64,000 nucleotides of DNA. Origin: Streptacidiphilus jeojiense. GTDB taxonomy: Bacteria > Actinomycetota > Actinomycetes > Streptomycetales > Streptomycetaceae. The stretch is taken from NCBI RefSeq assembly GCF_000719095.1, contig NZ_JOEH01000011.1, forward strand, positions 186,001 through 250,000, read 5' to 3'. Position 1 is the first letter of the stretch. Each line of letters starts with the position of its first letter. The position numbers and the translations under genes are program-made. Positions 1-8,011 of the stretch are shown here, piece after piece. The notes below the pieces were generated by a model. That model saw only the letters and a program-made list of their open reading frames with translations, had not been told where the DNA came from and made no database searches.

Positions 1-1
1 C

Positions 2-196
2 ATCGACGTCCCGGGGCAGATCGCCGTGATGGGCTTCGACGACACCGAGTACGGCAGCCTCACCACCCCGGCCCTCACCACCGTCCACATCGACGCCGAA
101 GCCCACGGACGACGCTCCGCCCGCGCCGCTCTGGGCCTGGACGACACCGGCCTTCCCAGCACCCCCGCCCGCGTGATCGCCCGCGGATCAGCCTGA
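2..196 (+). CDS. LacI/GalR-type regulator, C-terminal end (partial)
   Basis: Only the last 64 residues are in the window. The readable sequence has the GFDD turn, the TTVHID segment and the C-terminal ARVIARGS strand expected of the periplasmic-binding-like effector domain of LacI/GalR repressors. The DNA-binding half lies outside the window, so the sugar sensed cannot be inferred. The stop at 194-196 lies inside the antisense 3' end of a small minus-strand frame. The accessory material begins immediately downstream, so this gene may mark the edge of an insertion. Confidence 0.8.
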   Translation: MDVPGQIAVMGFDDTEYGSLTTPALTTVHIDAEAHGRRSARAALGLDDTGLPSTPARVIARGSA

Positions 197-329
197 TCCC
201 GAGGGCAAGGCGGAAGCCTCCGCCGGGCCCGCGTTCCTTCTTGCACCGGTCGCAGTTCCGGCGCAGGTATGTCGAGGTGAACACGATGGTGTTGAGGAAC
301 GCCGAGTCGTCGGGGTGCGGATCGCTCAC
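75..329 (-). CDS. Small CxxC protein, possibly truncated
   Basis: A GTG at 329 overlaps the stop of the upstream gene in a GTGA arrangement, which is the argument for this start. The first 35 or so residues look like a genuine small Streptomyces protein, with a hydrophobic FLNTIVFTSTYL stretch followed by a C-x2-C pair (NCDRCKK). After about residue 40 the frame becomes arginine-rich and runs antisense through the end of the LacI gene, so the natural C terminus has probably been lost at the junction near position 200. No function is recognised. Confidence 0.4.
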   Translation of the reverse strand: MSDPHPDDSAFLNTIVFTSTYLRRNCDRCKKERGPGGGFRLALGIRLIRGRSRGRGCWEGRCRPGPERRGRSVVRGLRRRCGRW

Positions 330-568
330 GGCTTGGGCTCCTCGGGGCAGTCCGGGCACGAGAACAGGCGGAACGTCACCACACGCCGGTAGCTGCCGTG
401 CTGGTGCACGCTCTCGGTCGTGCCGACCGGGACGCGGTCTCCGCTGAGGGTGGTCTTGCACCAGACGCAGCGCAGGCCGCGGCACTGGTCGATGTGCAGG
501 TCCCACGGATGCGGCAGCACCCTGACGGCGACCGTGTCCAGGGCGACGGGTTCCGGCGGGGCGGTCAT
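326..568 (-). CDS. Small cysteine-rich hypothetical protein
   Basis: An 80-residue protein with C-x5-C-x2-C near the middle (around CRGLRCVWC) and a second C-x2-C (SCPDC) at the end, suggesting one small zinc-binding fold. The ATG at 568 overlaps the stop of the preceding gene (ATGA), so it should be translationally coupled. Similar short CxxC proteins accompany XRE/DUF5753 regulators in Streptomyces accessory regions, but the biochemical role is unknown. The upstream extension of the frame is arginine-rich and was not used. Confidence 0.6.
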   Translation of the reverse strand: MTAPPEPVALDTVAVRVLPHPWDLHIDQCRGLRCVWCKTTLSGDRVPVGTTESVHQHGSYRRVVTFRLFSCPDCPEEPKP

Positions 569-789
569 GGCCGGTCCGCCCGCGGTGGCTGGTCGGCGAC
601 GTGCCGGGGGCAGGCGACGACAGGCCATCCGTACCGGGCGCCGTCCCCGTCGCCGGTGTAGACGTGGCCAGCCGCGACCAGCGGACCGACGGTGGTGCCG
701 CAGTCGAAGCACGCCAGGGCGTGGAGCCGGACGAGGACCTGGTCGTCGACCGGTAGGGCGAGCGTGGGTGCTTCGGCTGTGTTCGCCAT
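565..789 (-). CDS. Small zinc-ribbon-like hypothetical protein
   Basis: A 74-residue protein, first gene of a three-gene overlapping minus-strand run (565-789, 326-568, 75-329). A C-x2-C pair (ACFDCG) and a later ACPRH motif could form a small metal site. It lies 62 bp downstream of the stop of the XRE regulator on the same strand, so it may belong to the same transcript. No named family was recognised; the role is unknown. Confidence 0.6.
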   Translation of the reverse strand: MANTAEAPTLALPVDDQVLVRLHALACFDCGTTVGPLVAAGHVYTGDGDGARYGWPVVACPRHVADQPPRADRP

Positions 790-851
790 GGAACGGACGT
801 TAGGGACGGCTGGTTTCCGACCTCAACGAGATTGCGGGTAGTTGCGTGTTT

Positions 852-1700
852 TCACCCGAGTGCGGCTATGGCGTTGGTGATCAACGCGCGGGCCTGGGAG
901 CCGTATACGGCGTGGGCCTGTAGTTCGCTGAAAGTCTGGAGGTACTCGCTCAGCTCGCTGGCCGCGGTGATCCTCACGCGTGCTGTCACCAGCTCGATTT
1001 CGGCGATGTGGTCGTCAACGACCGCGAAGGTTTCCACCGGCCACAGAGTGCGTTCAGCTGTGAAGGGGATGATGCCCAGGCTGACGCGGGGCAGCGGCAT
1101 GACGGACAGGAGGTGCCCGAGCTGACCGGCCATCACGGAAGCGTCGGCGATGCGGTAGCGCAGGACTGATTCCTCGATCACGCACACGATCCGCCGCTCT
1201 CCCTCGTGCATGAGTTCAGCTCGGTGCATCCGCTGGGCGACGGCTTGTTCCAGGTCGCGGGGGGAAGTCGCTGCCGCAGCGAACCGCGCCAGGATCGCAG
1301 CCGCGTAGCCACGGCTTTGGAACATTCCCGGTACGGCGTCGGAGCTGTAGAAGCGTAGGAGCCGTGCCCGGGTGTACGCCTCGGTGTAGGACTCTTGGAG
1401 CCGCTTCAAGCCGAGGCGTTGGAGGCGCTTCCATTCGGCGTACGCCGTCCCGACTGCTCGCGAGGCGGCGATGAGTTCGGGGATCTGGTCGTCGGCTCCG
1501 CAGGCAGTGCACCAGGCTCGGATGTCGGCGTCCGAGGGGGCGGCTTTGGCTTCCTGGAGCCGCGAGGTTTTGGCGGGGTGCCAGCCGCACCGGGCAGACA
1601 ATTCCCGCCCGGTCAGGCCGGCGTCCCTGCGCAGCCCCTGGAGGCGGTCGGCGAGTGCCTTCCGGGCGGCTTGGGCGCTTGACGACGGTGAAGCGGGCAT
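852..1700 (-). CDS. XRE-family regulator with DUF5753 domain
   Basis: A 282-residue protein with an N-terminal helix-turn-helix (about residues 15-70, GLTGRELSARCGWHPAKTSRLQ) followed by a DUF5753 domain (about 90-275, with the YTEAYTRARLLRFY and FQSRGYA segments and the C-terminal DDHIAEIELV). This is the common Streptomyces developmental and accessory regulator class that pairs with a small acidic partner. Here it follows a DUF6879 gene by 27 bp, which is the usual pairing. It probably binds DNA as a dimer; its targets are not visible. Codon use is normal for the window. Confidence 0.9.
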   Translation of the reverse strand: MPASPSSSAQAARKALADRLQGLRRDAGLTGRELSARCGWHPAKTSRLQEAKAAPSDADIRAWCTACGADDQIPELIAASRAVGTAYAEWKRLQRLGLKRLQESYTEAYTRARLLRFYSSDAVPGMFQSRGYAAAILARFAAAATSPRDLEQAVAQRMHRAELMHEGERRIVCVIEESVLRYRIADASVMAGQLGHLLSVMPLPRVSLGIIPFTAERTLWPVETFAVVDDHIAEIELVTARVRITAASELSEYLQTFSELQAHAVYGSQARALITNAIAALG

Positions 1701-1727
1701 GGGCTGGCTGTCCGGTGTTCGTGGGGA

Positions 1728-2252
1728 TCAGAGGCTGTACTTCTGATGGGGGGTGGCGCGCTGCCAGACGGTGTCGAAGGCGTCGGCGCAGAGCTTGACC
1801 ACGGCTGGTTCGGTGCGGATCTCGTGGCCGACGAGTTCACCGTCGCCGGTGAAGTGCCCGAAGCGGACGAGGGTGTCGTCGAACAGCCAGTAGTCGTTGC
1901 CGGGTAGTGCGATGTCGGAGGCCAGCTTTCTGGGGAGCCAGCGGACGTTCTCGCCGAGGCTGAGGTTCACCGCCGTAGATGCGTGCTCCCACCTCATGTA
2001 GTCGGTGACGGGCTCGGAGACGATCCGGGCGCGGCGCATGGCCACGCCGCGGGCAACGGCTTCGCGGGCCAGGTCCGACCAGGGTTTCCAGCTGTCGGAT
2101 TCCGGGTCGAGGTCCAGTTCCCCGGTTCGTTTCCAGTGCTCGAACTCTTCGACTTCCTGGGAGACTCCGTAGCTGTCACGCATCTCCAGGTGCACAGCGG
2201 ATCGTTGTGTACCTCGCAGCAGGTCACCCAAGTTGGGCACGTTCTGCTGCAT
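1728..2252 (-). CDS. DUF6879 family protein
   Basis: A 174-residue acidic protein with the hallmark start (NLGDLLRGTQRSAVHLEMRDSYG), a central W-R-E-H-like region (MRWEHASTAVNLSLGENVRWLPR) and a C-terminal FDDTLVRFGHF segment, as in DUF6879. Members of this family are usually encoded beside XRE/DUF5753 regulators, as here, and are thought to be signalling partners, but no biochemical activity is established. It overlaps the upstream small gene by 29 bp, implying coupled translation. Confidence 0.85.
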   Translation of the reverse strand: MQQNVPNLGDLLRGTQRSAVHLEMRDSYGVSQEVEEFEHWKRTGELDLDPESDSWKPWSDLAREAVARGVAMRRARIVSEPVTDYMRWEHASTAVNLSLGENVRWLPRKLASDIALPGNDYWLFDDTLVRFGHFTGDGELVGHEIRTEPAVVKLCADAFDTVWQRATPHQKYSL

Positions 2253-2484
2253 CGCATGCCTCCCTGAGTACGTTGATCATCCTGGCGGGCATGCGGACCA
2301 CGTCTTCGTGGTCGGGGATGCCGGGGGTATGGCCTGGTGCTGGTGTTTCGGTGATTCGCTGGCGTAGGTCAGTGTCGGCTTTCCAGCCCTGGAGGACGAA
2401 CTCGCGGGTGTCGTCGTCGAACCAGACGGTAGGCGAGTCTCCGGTTTTGGTGTCGGGGTCGATGCCGATGTACTGAAGCGCCAT
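2224..2484 (-). CDS. Small acidic partner protein of the DUF6879/XRE operon
   Basis: An 86-residue protein starting at the ATG at 2484, preceded by a strong GGGGAGG ribosome-binding site six bases upstream. This rules out the arginine-rich upstream extension of the frame. It carries a YIGIDPDTKTGDSPTVWFDD start and a QGWKAD motif. Short proteins of this type commonly precede DUF6879 genes in Streptomyces. The gene order small protein, DUF6879, XRE suggests one transcript from a promoter upstream of 2484. The function is unknown. Confidence 0.7.
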   Translation of the reverse strand: MALQYIGIDPDTKTGDSPTVWFDDDTREFVLQGWKADTDLRQRITETPAPGHTPGIPDHEDVVRMPARMINVLREACDAAERAQLG

Positions 2485-2621
2485 GGTTGCCTCCCCTGTT
2501 GGGCGCGTTGCGCATCGTTGCGACCTTCTCGCTGACGGACCCTCAGCGTCAAGGGGGCAAGGAGGCAGGAGCCTGCGGATGGCTATGCGCAAGACCATCG
2601 GTCGGTCAGGTGGAAGACCAG

Positions 2622-2933
2622 CTAGTCCGGCTCGCCGTCTGTAAGCCAGATGTCCAGCGTGCCGGAGGTGAGGTCGGGGTTGATCACGACGGTCCCCGCG
2701 CCATTGTTCTGGTCCTGCGGCGTGTACCAGGCGTACTGAGTTGCGCCAGCGGAGTCTTGCCCGTCTGGACTCTCGTCGGAGACCACCGAGACGCTGACGG
2801 CGTTGGGGGCGTCGTTGCTGCCGACTGGGCGGTGCGGGTTCCGCTCTCGGGCCTCGGGATTGGAGGCTTGGATCGATACCAGCTTCCCCTGACGCGCGGG
2901 GCTACGATTCCGCAGGAGGACGGGTCCGTTGAC
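2622..2933 (-). other. Open coding-like frame without a start codon
   Basis: This minus-strand frame is open between stops and has strong GC3 bias and a plausible acidic C-terminal protein sequence (GTVVINPDLTSGTLDIW, ending DGEPD), yet no ATG, GTG or TTG exists in its first half. It overlaps the last 32 bases of the SLATT-like gene in another frame. Possible readings are a frameshifted C-terminal extension of that protein, a gene whose 5' end was deleted, or a rare start codon. No homologous family was recognised. Confidence 0.4.
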
Positions 2934-3423
2934 TCAACTGCGCTTCAAGGCCTGCGCGTCGAGTTGCCCAGCGGCTTAGTTCCTCGCCGGTCAAATTCTC
3001 GACGGTCGTGACGAGCAGTTGTACGGCACCAACGCCGTCGTATGGTGCTGCGTTCACCGCGAAGAGGGAGATCTCCCGCTCCATGCTGTAGAGCACTCGT
3101 GCTTGCTCGATCCAGCTCGCATGGACATCCCAAATCGTGCGCATGCCTGTGGCGACCAGCACTATGCTGCCCAAGGCAGCGATGATCCAGGAGTGCAGAT
3201 TGGCTGCGGCGGCGACGGGAACTGCTGCGGCGCCGACTATTGCGACACTCTCCGCCAGTTTGAAGCGAGTCCGGGAGCGTGCGGACATCCGCTTGTACCC
3301 CCGCCACTTTTCGAGGACAGCCGGTGGAACCGGTCCGTCGTTATGACGGGCAGTCAGCACCCAGTGCTCGCTAGCAGTATGACCGCGCCGCACAGCTCCC
3401 CCTTGAAAGTCGCAGCTAAGCAA
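2902..3423 (-). CDS. DUF4231/SLATT-like two-helix membrane protein
   Basis: A 173-residue protein. After an extended N terminus comes an arginine-rich helix (YKRMSARSRTRFKLAES), two adjacent membrane helices (about residues 62-85 and 82-100, VAIVGAAAVPVAAAANLHSW and IIAALGSIVLVATG), then a long amphipathic region with WDVHASWIEQARVLYSMERE. This layout fits DUF4231, which resembles SLATT domains, predicted pore-forming effectors of nucleotide-activated defence systems. No nucleotide cyclase or sensor is next to it. The true start may be an internal codon near residue 35. The function here is inferred. Confidence 0.65.
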   Translation of the reverse strand: MLSCDFQGGAVRRGHTASEHWVLTARHNDGPVPPAVLEKWRGYKRMSARSRTRFKLAESVAIVGAAAVPVAAAANLHSWIIAALGSIVLVATGMRTIWDVHASWIEQARVLYSMEREISLFAVNAAPYDGVGAVQLLVTTVENLTGEELSRWATRRAGLEAQLSQRTRPPAES

Positions 3424-3425
3424 CG

Positions 3426-3990
3426 ATGTTCACGCTCAGCAGTCCATCATCAGTGAGGCAGGCCGCCGACTGCTCGACCTTGATGAGAATGATGGCCATT
3501 TGTTGCGGCAAGCAGGTGCCCGGCGGGGAGGTCATCAGCAGCATCTGCCCGGTGCCGGTGGACGGCCGGACGCTGCGCCAGTACCAGGACGCGATCGAGA
3601 AGCACCTGTACCCGCCGCCAGACTTCCCGGACATCGAAGCCGTACCGGTGACTGGCGGCAACCTGCTCGTCTTGCACCTCCCCGCACAGCTCGAGGAGCT
3701 CAGCCTTTCCTCGTCCACGGAGCCATTGTCAACGGACCCATCGAGCGCGCCTTCATCAGCATCGTGAACATGTGTATCCCACCCACAGCCAGCCGGGTGC
3801 TCGGCGAATGGACGGATCTGCGCGCCCGCCTCCCGATGCAGTTCGGCCACCCCGGGGACCGGAGCAGATCGGCTTCCAGCTCGACATCCTCCATGCGAGC
3901 GCCGATGTCTTGCGCACTGCAGGGATAGTGCGGGCGGCGGAGAGAGCGATTTCGGAACACTCCCAACCGGCGCGTGGAGCCCTGGCGGCA
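3426..3990 (+). pseudogene. Decayed AlbA_2/Schlafen-like ATP-binding protein remnant
   Basis: Recognisable pieces appear in three successive reading frames. The first, from 3426, includes CPVPVDGRTLRQYQDAIEKH, PPPDFPDI and LLVLHLPAQ. A second frame, from about 3705, gives PFLVHGAIVNG and AFISIV. A third, from about 3850, gives EQIGFQLDILHASADVL. In order they resemble the middle and C-terminal parts of Streptomyces AlbA_2-type proteins. At least two frameshifts and loss of the N-terminal domain make it inactive. The family call is moderate; the disruption is clear. Confidence 0.5.
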
Positions 3991-4025
3991 CCAATCCGTT
4001 CGGGTCCCGCGGGGTGCCAGGGGCC

Positions 4026-5464
4026 TCAGTTCGCTGGTTCGGCCACCTGGGGGCTGGGCGTGAGGACCGGCTCGGGGCGCCGCGGCCGCATCGGCAGCAC
4101 ACTCACCAGACCCAAAAGCGCGAAGAGTCCGGCCCACCACCAGGCATGGACGAATTGGTGCAGCTTGTCGACGGTGATGGTGCTGGAGCCGATGACGATG
4201 ACCAGCAGGGCGACGCCGAGCACCGAGCCGACCTGGCGGCCCATCTGGACCACGGCGCTACCGGTGGATGTCTGATGCGCGGACAGTCCGCTGCTGGCAG
4301 CGCCGATGATGGTGGGCATCGCCAACCCGACTCCGGTCCCGATGACCAACCAACCGGGCAGGATCTCGGACACGTAGTGGCGATGGGCGGTGAGGCTGAC
4401 GCCGATGAGCACTCCTCCCGCTCCCATCAGCAGGGCGCCGAGCGCAGCGGCAAGGTTGACAGGAAGCTTCGCGATCCACCGCCGCAAGCCGAGGCCGGTG
4501 AGCGACACCATCACCGGTCCCGGCGCAACGCCCAGGCCGGTGCGCACAGCGGACCAGCCCCAGCCTTCCTGAAGCCAGAAGACGAGCCCGAGGAGCTGGA
4601 TGCCGAAGGAGATGGACAGCAGGACCATAGCGATGTTGGCCCACGCGAAGACGGGATCGCGGAACAAGGCCAGGTCGACCACTGGCGAGGCGGCGCGGGA
4701 CGAGCGGGCCACGAAGGCGAGCATGGCCACCACCGCGATCGCAAACACCTCCAACGTGCGCTGCGAGGTCCAGGCCCAGGCCGGTCCCTGGACCAGCGCC
4801 AGCGCCAGCGCGGCAACGGCGGCCATCAGCAGTACCCCGCCGAGCAGATCCGGCACCCGGGTCTCGGTGCCATGGCGCAGCCCGGGAACCAGGAGGGCTG
4901 CGGCGACAAACGCGGCCGCACCGATCGGGACATTCAGTAGGAAGATCCAGCGCCAGGACACCTGGACCAGCAGGCCGCCGATAGCCGGGCCGGCGGCCGC
5001 GCCCAGCGAGCCGGTGACGGCCCAGATCCGCACCGAATGGGCGCGCCGTTCGCTGGGCATGGCGGTGAGGACCAACCCGAGACTGGTGGGGATCAGCGCG
5101 GCCGCCCGACTGCTTGCAGGCACCGCAGGCCCACGATCAGCCACAGGTCACTCGACAGTGCGCAGCCCAGGCTGCCGAGTGTGAACAGGGCGAGCCCGGC
5201 TAGGAAGGCCTGTTTGTTCCCGTATCGGTCGCCCAGCCGCCCGGCGGGGACCAGCAGGGCGGAGAACACGATGGCGTAGGCGTTGAGCACCCAGCTCAGG
5301 TCTGCCAGGGATGTGTCGTGGACGTCGGTTCCGATCGAGCGCAGTCCGACGTTGACGATGAACACATCCAGGGTGCTCATGAACGCGGCGGTGCAGAGGA
5401 TTACCAGCAGGATGCTCGGATGGACATGTCGCTGTGTTCTCGTGTCGGTCACAGCATTCCTCAC
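4026..5464 (-). pseudogene. DHA2-type MFS drug transporter, frameshifted
   Basis: The protein is encoded in two frames: residues from 5464 (GTG) to about 5105, and from about 5110 to 4026. Together they make a full-length 14-helix-type major facilitator: N-terminal AAFMSTLDVFIVNVGL, the loop 2-3 GRLGDRYGNKQAF, motif C-like WAVTGSLGAAAGPAIGG, and many later helices. The break lies in a run of G where GGG is found and GGGG would restore LQAVGAAALIP. A single-base deletion therefore inactivates an otherwise intact gene, unless it is an assembly error. It is divergent from an HxlR regulator that probably controls it. Confidence 0.85.
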
Positions 5465-5508
5465 TTGGTTCGCTTTTTAGACCTACTCGGGTGCGTTACG
5501 CTAACACG

Positions 5509-5844
5509 GTGAGTCCGAAAAACGAACTGTCATCTGGGGCCGGCCCTCGGGTGTGCCCGATCGCCGACGCACTGGACGTCGTTGGCGACCGCTGGTCGCT
5601 GCTGATCCTGCGCGAACTGGGATTCGGCGTGCATCGGTTCAACGACATCCGCGCCAACACCGGCGCCCCCCGCGAAACGCTGACCACCCGGCTCCGCGAG
5701 CTTGAGGAAGCCGGCGTCATCGTCCGGCGCCGCTACAGCGAACGCCCGCCGCGCGACGAATACGTCCTCACCGACTCCGGGCAGGCGATCACCCCCGTAT
5801 TGCGCGCACTACGCCGGTGGGGCGAGAGCTATGCGGCCCAGTGA
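5509..5844 (+). CDS. HxlR-family transcriptional regulator
   Basis: A 111-residue winged-helix protein starting at GTG 5509. It has the CPIADALDVVGDRWSLLILR opening typical of HxlR, with the conserved cysteine that in some members senses electrophiles or oxidants. This is followed by the recognition-helix region RFNDIRANTGAPRETLTTRL and a wing (RRRYSERPPRDEYVLT). Only 44 bp separate it from the divergent MFS gene, so it most likely regulates that transporter and itself. The transporter is now frameshifted, so the regulator may be orphaned. The longer upstream frame overlaps the MFS gene and was rejected. Confidence 0.88.
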   Translation: MSPKNELSSGAGPRVCPIADALDVVGDRWSLLILRELGFGVHRFNDIRANTGAPRETLTTRLRELEEAGVIVRRRYSERPPRDEYVLTDSGQAITPVLRALRRWGESYAAQ

Positions 5845-6713
5845 GCGGGCCAAGACCGCAGCCTCCCGCACGATCGCCCACTCCCGCCGGTCCGCGCCCT
5901 CACTGCGGGCCAGCACGGTCCTGCGCCCCAGCCGGCGGCGAAGATCCCCGAGCCGCGGACCACCCCGTCGGGGTTGACCCCGTTGACCCGGATGCCGTGC
6001 TCGCCCGGTTCGGCGGCCAGCAGCCGGACCTGATGAGCCTGGTCGGCCTTGGTGGCGGAGTAGGCGATGTTGTTGGGGCCGGCGAAGACCGCGTTCTTGG
6101 ACGCGATGTAGACGATGTCCCCGCCCAGGCCCTGGGTGAAGGGCGAGGCGTCGATCTGCAGGTCGTCCCACCACCAGTCGGCGCACCCGACCAGGTGTCG
6201 GTCGGCCGCCGGTCCCCGTTCGGCATCCCAGCAGGCCAGCCACGGCGTGACGGACGACGTCGCAGTGACGCAGCTCTCGAAGACCTCGCGAGCCGGGGTC
6301 GGCGGAGAATCCTGCCGCAGGGTCCACACCCACCACGCCTCCAGGAAACCGAGCACAGCCCGGACCTGCTGGTCAGGCCACTGGGACCAGCCAGCGTCAG
6401 CCAGTCTCCGGGCAACCAGATCCGGCGACGTGGTGCCCTGCGCAAGCAGCACCGTGAGCTGCGGCAGTACCCGCCGGATCACCGCCGGCTGGTCGCTCCA
6501 GTGGTCGGGGACCTCCTCCGCGACCATCAGGACCAAGTCCGCTGGCAGAGCGGCATCCGCGGTCTGCAACAACGCAACTTCATCCGCGCCATAGCAGCGA
6601 CCGCAGCCGACCTCATCCGGATGGGCTGTCATGCCGGCGAAGACCTCAGCAACACGAGCGATCGCGAGCCCCATGGACTGATCATCCGAGATGGGCACGG
6701 CAACTCCAGGCAT
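5829..6713 (-). CDS. Chimeric ORF: hypothetical protein fused to sugar-dehydrogenase fragment
   Basis: One uninterrupted 294-codon frame made of unrelated parts. Residues 1 to about 195 look like a Streptomyces hypothetical protein (HPDEVGCGRCYGA, a C-x2-C site, and FLEAWWVWTLRQ). Residues 197-264 (6125 down to 5922) match the short-chain dehydrogenase part of bifunctional rhamnulose-1-phosphate aldolase/dehydrogenases: VYIASKNAVFAGPNN, the active-site-type YSATK, then RVNGVNPDGVVRGSGIF. The last 30 residues match nothing and overlap the HxlR gene end antisense. The dehydrogenase piece lacks the NAD-binding start, so it is not an enzyme. Deletion or recombination is inferred. Confidence 0.7.
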   Translation of the reverse strand: MPGVAVPISDDQSMGLAIARVAEVFAGMTAHPDEVGCGRCYGADEVALLQTADAALPADLVLMVAEEVPDHWSDQPAVIRRVLPQLTVLLAQGTTSPDLVARRLADAGWSQWPDQQVRAVLGFLEAWWVWTLRQDSPPTPAREVFESCVTATSSVTPWLACWDAERGPAADRHLVGCADWWWDDLQIDASPFTQGLGGDIVYIASKNAVFAGPNNIAYSATKADQAHQVRLLAAEPGEHGIRVNGVNPDGVVRGSGIFAAGWGAGPCWPAVRARTGGSGRSCGRLRSWPAHWAA

Positions 6714-6902
6714 CTACTCCCGCGAGCCACGCTCACCGAAGACAGTGACGCTACCAGTCCACACCCTCGCGAATGAACAGGGCGAAGGTTGCTTGATGCG
6801 GCACTAGGAGGGCCACCATCCCCCCACGGGGCGGCGGGCCGGGGCATCTCCAGGTGCGCACTCTCCCCCGTCATCGTGATTCTCTCGCGCTCCTTCGGGT
6901 GT

Positions 6903-7064
6903 TCAGCGACGGTCGCGGCGCTCGCGCCTCTGGCGGATGACGTAGATGGGAACGCCGATGACCGCGCCGATGATGACGGCCCACAGCGCGAAAAAGGTGA
7001 CGCCGGGGTGGAAACCGGTGGTGGTGGAGGCGGCCAGGACGAAGTCGAGCGTCTGGTTGGTCAT
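6903..7064 (-). CDS. Small single-pass membrane protein
   Basis: A 53-residue protein from the ATG at 7064: a short polar start, one hydrophobic helix (FFALWAVIIGAVIGVPIYVI) and a basic tail (RQRRERRDRR), giving a predicted N-out, C-in topology. It lies 35 bp downstream of the ABC ATPase on the same strand and is probably the last gene of that operon. It may be a small accessory subunit of the exporter; no family was recognised. Confidence 0.6.
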   Translation of the reverse strand: MTNQTLDFVLAASTTTGFHPGVTFFALWAVIIGAVIGVPIYVIRQRRERRDRR

Positions 7065-7099
7065 CTGCTGGTCCTTGGGGGTGTTGGCGGGGCTGGGGG

Positions 7100-8011
7100 T
7101 CAGACGGCGCGCAGGTGCTGCGCCGGGTTCGGCGCGGTGGCGTGCATCAGGGCGATGTAGCCGTCCTCGACGGTGGCGCTCATGCTCTCCGCGTCCGGGG
7201 CCGGGGCGTCGGAACTGATGACCCGATACGTGGTGCCGGAGATGCCAGGGATGACGTTGACAGTGGGCAGGTCGGGCGGCACGGCGGTGGCCGGCTGGGT
7301 CAGGTGCCACACCAGGCCCGAGGCGCGGGACGCGAGATCGCCGATGGAGCCCTGAAAGGCGAGGCGCCCGCGGTCGATCACCACGACGTTCGGGCAGGTC
7401 TGCACAATGTCGTCGACGATGTGGGTGGAGAGCAGCACCGTCCGGTCGCCGGCCAGCCTGGCGAGCAGGCTGCGGAACCGCAGCCGCTCCTCGGGGTCCA
7501 GTCCCACGGTGGGCTCGTCGACGATCAGCAGACGAGGGTCGTTCAGGATGGCCTGGGCGATGCCCACGCGGCGCTTCATGCCGCCCGAGTAACCCTTCAC
7601 CTTCCGGTTGGCGACATCGCTGAGCGAGACCAGTTCGAGGACCTCATTGACACGCGCGCGGCGGGCGCGCCGGTCGGTGATGCCCTTGAGTAGCGCCATG
7701 TAGTCAAGAAACTGGCTACCGGTCAGATCCGGGTACAAGCCGAGCTCCTGAGGAAGGTAGCCGGTGGTGGCCTTGACCTCCCGGCGTTGGCTGCGCGAGG
7801 TCAGGTCGGTGCCGTCCACCGCGACGGTGCCCGAGCACGGCAGCAGCACCCCGGTCAGGACGCGCATGAAGGTGGTCTTGCCGGCTCCGTTGGGGCCGAG
7901 CAGACCGACCATGCCCGTGGGCAAGCGCAGGCTGATGCCGTCGAGGGCTCGGACCTCGCCGCGCCGGAAGGTGACGGTCAGATCGGTGATGGCCACATTG
8001 GGCGCGGTCAT
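7100..8011 (-). CDS. ABC transporter ATP-binding protein
   Basis: A 303-residue ABC ATPase with Walker A GPNGAGKTT (about residue 37), Q-loop in GYLPQELG, signature YSGGMKRRVGIAQ, Walker B LLIVDEPTVGLDPEE and the H-loop LLSTHIVDD. The C-terminal 80 residues form an accessory domain seen in bacitracin- and multidrug-type exporters. It overlaps its permease by four bases (ATGA). With two ABC-2-type permeases upstream and a divergent two-component system, it looks like a lantibiotic/multidrug-type or stress-response exporter; the substrate is unknown. Confidence 0.92.
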   Translation of the reverse strand: MTAPNVAITDLTVTFRRGEVRALDGISLRLPTGMVGLLGPNGAGKTTFMRVLTGVLLPCSGTVAVDGTDLTSRSQRREVKATTGYLPQELGLYPDLTGSQFLDYMALLKGITDRRARRARVNEVLELVSLSDVANRKVKGYSGGMKRRVGIAQAILNDPRLLIVDEPTVGLDPEERLRFRSLLARLAGDRTVLLSTHIVDDIVQTCPNVVVIDRGRLAFQGSIGDLASRASGLVWHLTQPATAVPPDLPTVNVIPGISGTTYRVISSDAPAPDAESMSATVEDGYIALMHATAPNPAQHLRAV

